Source of the DNA: Litorimonas sp964511495
GTDB taxonomy: Bacteria; Pseudomonadota; Alphaproteobacteria; Caulobacterales; Maricaulaceae
Assembly (NCBI GenBank): GCA_964511495.1
Contig: CAZEFT010000012.1
Coordinates: 1 to 64,000 of the forward strand
Length of the DNA stretch: 64,000 nt
Reading direction: 5' to 3'
The notes under the pieces were generated by a model. The model was not told where the DNA came from. It did no database searches and saw only the letters and a list, made by a program, of their open reading frames with translations. Positions 62,169 through 64,000 of this stretch are shown here, one piece after another (position 1 is the stretch's first letter; every line of letters begins with the position of its first letter). Both the position numbers and the translations under genes were made by a program.

Positions 62169-62570
62169 CTAAGCTGCGACCTCACTGATGCCACTCATCT
62201 TACGGCGCGGCTTCACAGAGGGAAGAGGTGGTTGTGGAGCTTGGCGGAGAAAGTTCTCCAATTTAATGATTTTCAAATCAAAGACCGGATCTTCGCGGCT
62301 CTCCTCCACCACTTTACAAGCGTGACTGACCGTGGAGCGATCTTTGTCAAACCGTTCCCCTAACAGGCTGTGGTTCATTTCATAAAGCACATTGGCCAGA
62401 TACATGGCGACTTGTCGTGCAAAACGTAGATGCCTGTCCTGCTGTTTTGGGTTTTTCATGTCTGTCTCGGTCAAACCGAATTCCAGACAGACCGTCGCAA
62501 CCACCAAATCCACTTGATGAAATTGGTGGGCGGGCGTGTGTTTTTTATGACGACGTTTTTTACAGGGCAT
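62169..62570 (-). CDS. gafY: GafY-like GTA activator (DnaA domain IV-like)
   Basis: 133 residues from the ATG at 62570 (MPCKKRRHKKH), preceded by GGAGG. Residues about 45-100 match the DNA-binding domain IV of DnaA: DRHLRFARQVAMYLANVLYEM and LLGERFDKDRSTVSHACKVVEE, in which DRSTVSHA replaces the DnaA signature GRDHSTVLHA. No ATPase domain is present, so this is not DnaA. In Caulobacter, GafY with IHF activates the GTA promoter. It is the first gene of the GTA operon here. Confidence 0.72.
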   Translation of the reverse strand: MPCKKRRHKKHTPAHQFHQVDLVVATVCLEFGLTETDMKNPKQQDRHLRFARQVAMYLANVLYEMNHSLLGERFDKDRSTVSHACKVVEESREDPVFDLKIIKLENFLRQAPQPPLPSVKPRRKMSGISEVAA

Positions 62571-62703
62571 ATGTCCTCCGATAACTGTTTGAAGCCAGTT
62601 TAGCCCCATACAGCGATGTGAGGATTATATTCCTATTAAAAAGAACAAAAAGTCAACATCTAAGCTGTCACTCTTTTGGTGGAAAACAGCTAGAGTGTTG
62701 TAA
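62571..62703 (-). promoter_or_regulatory. Putative GTA operon promoter region with interleaved dyads
   Basis: Minus strand: TTGACT (62656-62651) and TATAAT (62629-62624) resemble -35 and -10 elements but with a 21-base spacer, which is too long for strong unassisted activity. Upstream, AGCTGT-CACTCT (62663-62674) and ACAGCT-AGAGTG (62686-62697) form two interleaved inverted repeats. Confidence 0.45.
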
Positions 62704-63207
62704 TTAGGCGTAAATTTTTTCGAGGTCTGTTTCGAGGGCTTGGCCAGCATCCATCTTCACAAAATGGTCGTAACCGAGGATCATTGTGACATCCTTGCCT
62801 TTTTCGGCCAACGGCAAGCGAATCCAAAACTGCGCTAGATGGCCACCGCTGGGTGTTCCGGGACGCGTCACACCGGCATAAGGTCGGCGGTTCTCCACGA
62901 CATTATCGAGAACTTTTTTCCAGTACGCATTGCGACACCCCATTGGCAACTCATCTAGATGCCGTCCTTGAATTTCACAATTGAACAAATTCCAATAACC
63001 GGTCCCTGCCAAACGAAAACGATAGCGTCCGGTATCAGCCTCGACTTCGGTCAATGTGGTGGTTGGGAGTTGTTTGCCTATATCCTCAGGAAAGATTTCT
63101 TTGCGGGATGGAAAACTCTCAGCGGTACATTTTGACCGCCAATAGTCATAGATTCGTTGTTGCTGCGGTAACACCATTTGATGGCGTAGTGCATTCCCTT
63201 CTAACAT
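62704..63207 (-). CDS. PAS_5-domain protein
   Basis: 167 residues, a single PAS domain of the PF07310 type found in alphaproteobacteria: IYDYWRSKCTAESFPSRKEIFPEDIGKQLPTTTLTEVEADTGRYRFRLAGTG (by position 19-70). No output domain. Upstream are four GANTC sites and a CtrA-like site. It lies just before the GTA promoter region but has no known GTA link. Confidence 0.85.
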   Translation of the reverse strand: MLEGNALRHQMVLPQQQRIYDYWRSKCTAESFPSRKEIFPEDIGKQLPTTTLTEVEADTGRYRFRLAGTGYWNLFNCEIQGRHLDELPMGCRNAYWKKVLDNVVENRRPYAGVTRPGTPSGGHLAQFWIRLPLAEKGKDVTMILGYDHFVKMDAGQALETDLEKIYA

Positions 63208-63281
63208 ATTTCCTCCCGTAACACTGGCCCGAACAGTGTGCCTTATTCATCGGCAATCCACTCTATTATCGCAACGAATTG

Positions 63282-63296
63282 TTAACCATAAATTAG
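63282..63296 (-). promoter_or_regulatory. Near-CtrA site upstream of the PAS_5 gene
   Basis: Minus-strand CTAA-TTTATGG-TTAAC matches the CtrA consensus with one change in the first half. It lies 75-89 bases before the PAS_5 start. Confidence 0.4.
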
Positions 63297-63325
63297 GGTT
63301 TCATAAGGAAAAGCGCGCCTTTTTT

Positions 63326-63458
63326 GAATCGCTTCCGATTCAATCTAATGGAACTATCTAGTTTGTTTTAGAAAAAACACCTATTTGGTGTGCAAATTTT
63401 GCCATATCATAGATATATCAAGTAAATTTTACGCCTGTTCAGCGTTCTGATTCGAATC
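63326..63458. promoter_or_regulatory. Four GANTC sites between mucR-like and PAS_5 genes
   Basis: GAATC at 63326, GATTC at 63337, GATTC at 63449 and GAATC at 63454. The first pair makes a dyad TGAATCG-CTTC-CGATTCA; the second makes the 10-base palindrome GATTCGAATC. The sites are in the gap between the two minus-strand genes. Confidence 0.45.
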
Positions 63459-63469
63459 GCTCTGCAAAT

Positions 63470-63919
63470 TCAATTCTGACGATGCCGGCCCAATCCAGTG
63501 CGTTTAGCCAGTTCAGATCGGCGTTTCGCATAATTAGGGGCAACCATGGGGTAATCCGCGGGCAGTCCCCATTTCTTGCGATAATCATCTGGTGACAAGC
63601 CGTATTTGACCCGCAAATGTCTCTTGAGTGATTGAAAGGCTTGCCCATCTTCAAGGCAAATAAGCACATCATCCTGCAAAGATTCGCCAATCGGAACGGC
63701 GGGCTCCGGGCGACTATGAGCGGTCTCGCCGGAGCGATCTGACGCCGCCATTATCAGGCCATCATAAATCGTGCTCAATAACTCAGGAATGGCCTCAGGA
63801 GCGACTTTATTGCGGCCCAAATAGGCGGCCGCAATCTGGGTCGTTTGAGCCAATACTGTCTCAGTCGTGAGACCTTCAATTGTATCAGCAGAGGGCGATA
63901 TGGCTTTATTCGCGCCCAT
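63470..63919 (-). CDS. MucR/Ros-family transcriptional regulator
   Basis: 149 residues. N-terminal helical region and a C-terminal Ros-type zinc-finger-like domain: ICLEDGQAFQSLKRHLRVKYGLSPDDYRKKWGLPADYPMVAPNYAKRRSELA (by position about 88-140). Cys, Asp and one His of the metal set are present; the last ligand position is Lys-Tyr instead of His. MucR proteins silence AT-rich promoters and control exopolysaccharide, motility and cell-cycle genes in alphaproteobacteria. Confidence 0.9.
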   Translation of the reverse strand: MGANKAISPSADTIEGLTTETVLAQTTQIAAAYLGRNKVAPEAIPELLSTIYDGLIMAASDRSGETAHSRPEPAVPIGESLQDDVLICLEDGQAFQSLKRHLRVKYGLSPDDYRKKWGLPADYPMVAPNYAKRRSELAKRTGLGRHRQN

Positions 63920-63930
63920 ATATATAAGCT

Positions 63931-64000
63931 TTAAGCTCCGAGAACGTAAATGACCAAGAGCGTGACCAAAAGCATGCCTGCCGTCAACACAGCCGCCAGA
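63931..64000 (-). CDS. Partial gene, C-terminus of a small membrane protein
   Basis: The minus-strand frame entering at the window edge reads LAAVLTAGMLLVTLLVIYVLGA and stops at 63931. This is one clean hydrophobic helix at a C-terminus. The rest lies outside the window; no identification is possible. Confidence 0.4.
   Translation of the reverse strand, partial: LAAVLTAGMLLVTLLVIYVLGA

Noticed and set aside
47657..62570. Active temperate prophage
   Set aside because: No integrase, excisionase, repressor, replication or lysis genes were seen, and gene order follows GTA g1-g15. GTA is the better explanation.

Overview
The window reads as a chromosomal segment of an alphaproteobacterium, most likely from the Caulobacterales/Hyphomonadales-Maricaulales side of the class. 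Evidence seen in the sequence: a complete gene transfer agent (GTA) head-tail cluster in the Rhodobacter/Caulobacter gene order, a MucR/Ros regulator, a PleC-like histidine kinase, a TonB-dependent receptor with an N-terminal carboxypeptidase-like domain, sites matching the CtrA consensus TTAA-N7-TTAA, and clusters of GANTC (CcrM-type) sites. Base composition is roughly balanced. I saw no rRNA, tRNA, CRISPR array, insertion sequence or integrase.

Layout. 1-6 kb: trmD-rplS, an ATP-grasp/class I amidotransferase pair, a PfpI-family protein and an orphan TadG-like protein. 6-10 kb: DUF3088 gene, an unknown gene, a YbgC-type thioesterase and ruvB-ruvA-ruvC. 10-13.3 kb: envelope and unknown genes, including two distantly related exported proteins, an L,D-transpeptidase and an ankyrin gene split by a frameshift at an A9 tract. 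13.4-20.6 kb: a phytate module (Pho box, TonB receptor, beta-propeller phytase) followed by a large hybrid kinase. 20.6-22.2 kb: rpsF-rpsR-rplI. 22.2-32.4 kb: mixed metabolic and envelope genes, including an ArsR regulator with a repeat-rich operator region, a Tae4-like amidase lipoprotein, a DUF1287 protein, a haloalkane dehalogenase, an FAH-family enzyme, bipA and a PqqB-like lipoprotein. 32.5-47.6 kb: pepN, an EAL protein, a PleC-like kinase with Pro/Gln-rich ends, a DegQ-type protease with a two-component system, a PepSY protein with a second two-component system and a DUF938 methyltransferase, and a CbpA-like DnaJ protein.

47.6-62.6 kb holds the GTA, all on the minus strand: gafY-like, gafZ-like, g1 (small terminase), g2 (large terminase), a TPR-like insertion, g3 portal, g3.5, g4 protease, g5 capsid, g6, g7, g8, g9, g10, g10.1, g11, g12, g13, g14, g15. 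The two regulator homologues lie directly upstream of the terminase genes with almost no gaps, so regulators and particle genes look like one operon. Two intrinsic-terminator-like hairpins lie inside the cluster, which fits the anti-termination role reported for GafZ in Caulobacter. A full CtrA consensus site lies just before the TPR-portal part. Upstream are a PAS_5 protein and a MucR regulator separated by a region with four GANTC sites and a near-CtrA site.

The most interesting points are the compact self-contained GTA regulatory layout, the Pho-box phytate operon, the Tae4-like lipoprotein with no secretion system in view, and the A9 frameshift joining two halves of an ankyrin protein. 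All family calls are made by reading the protein sequences; no database search was run.
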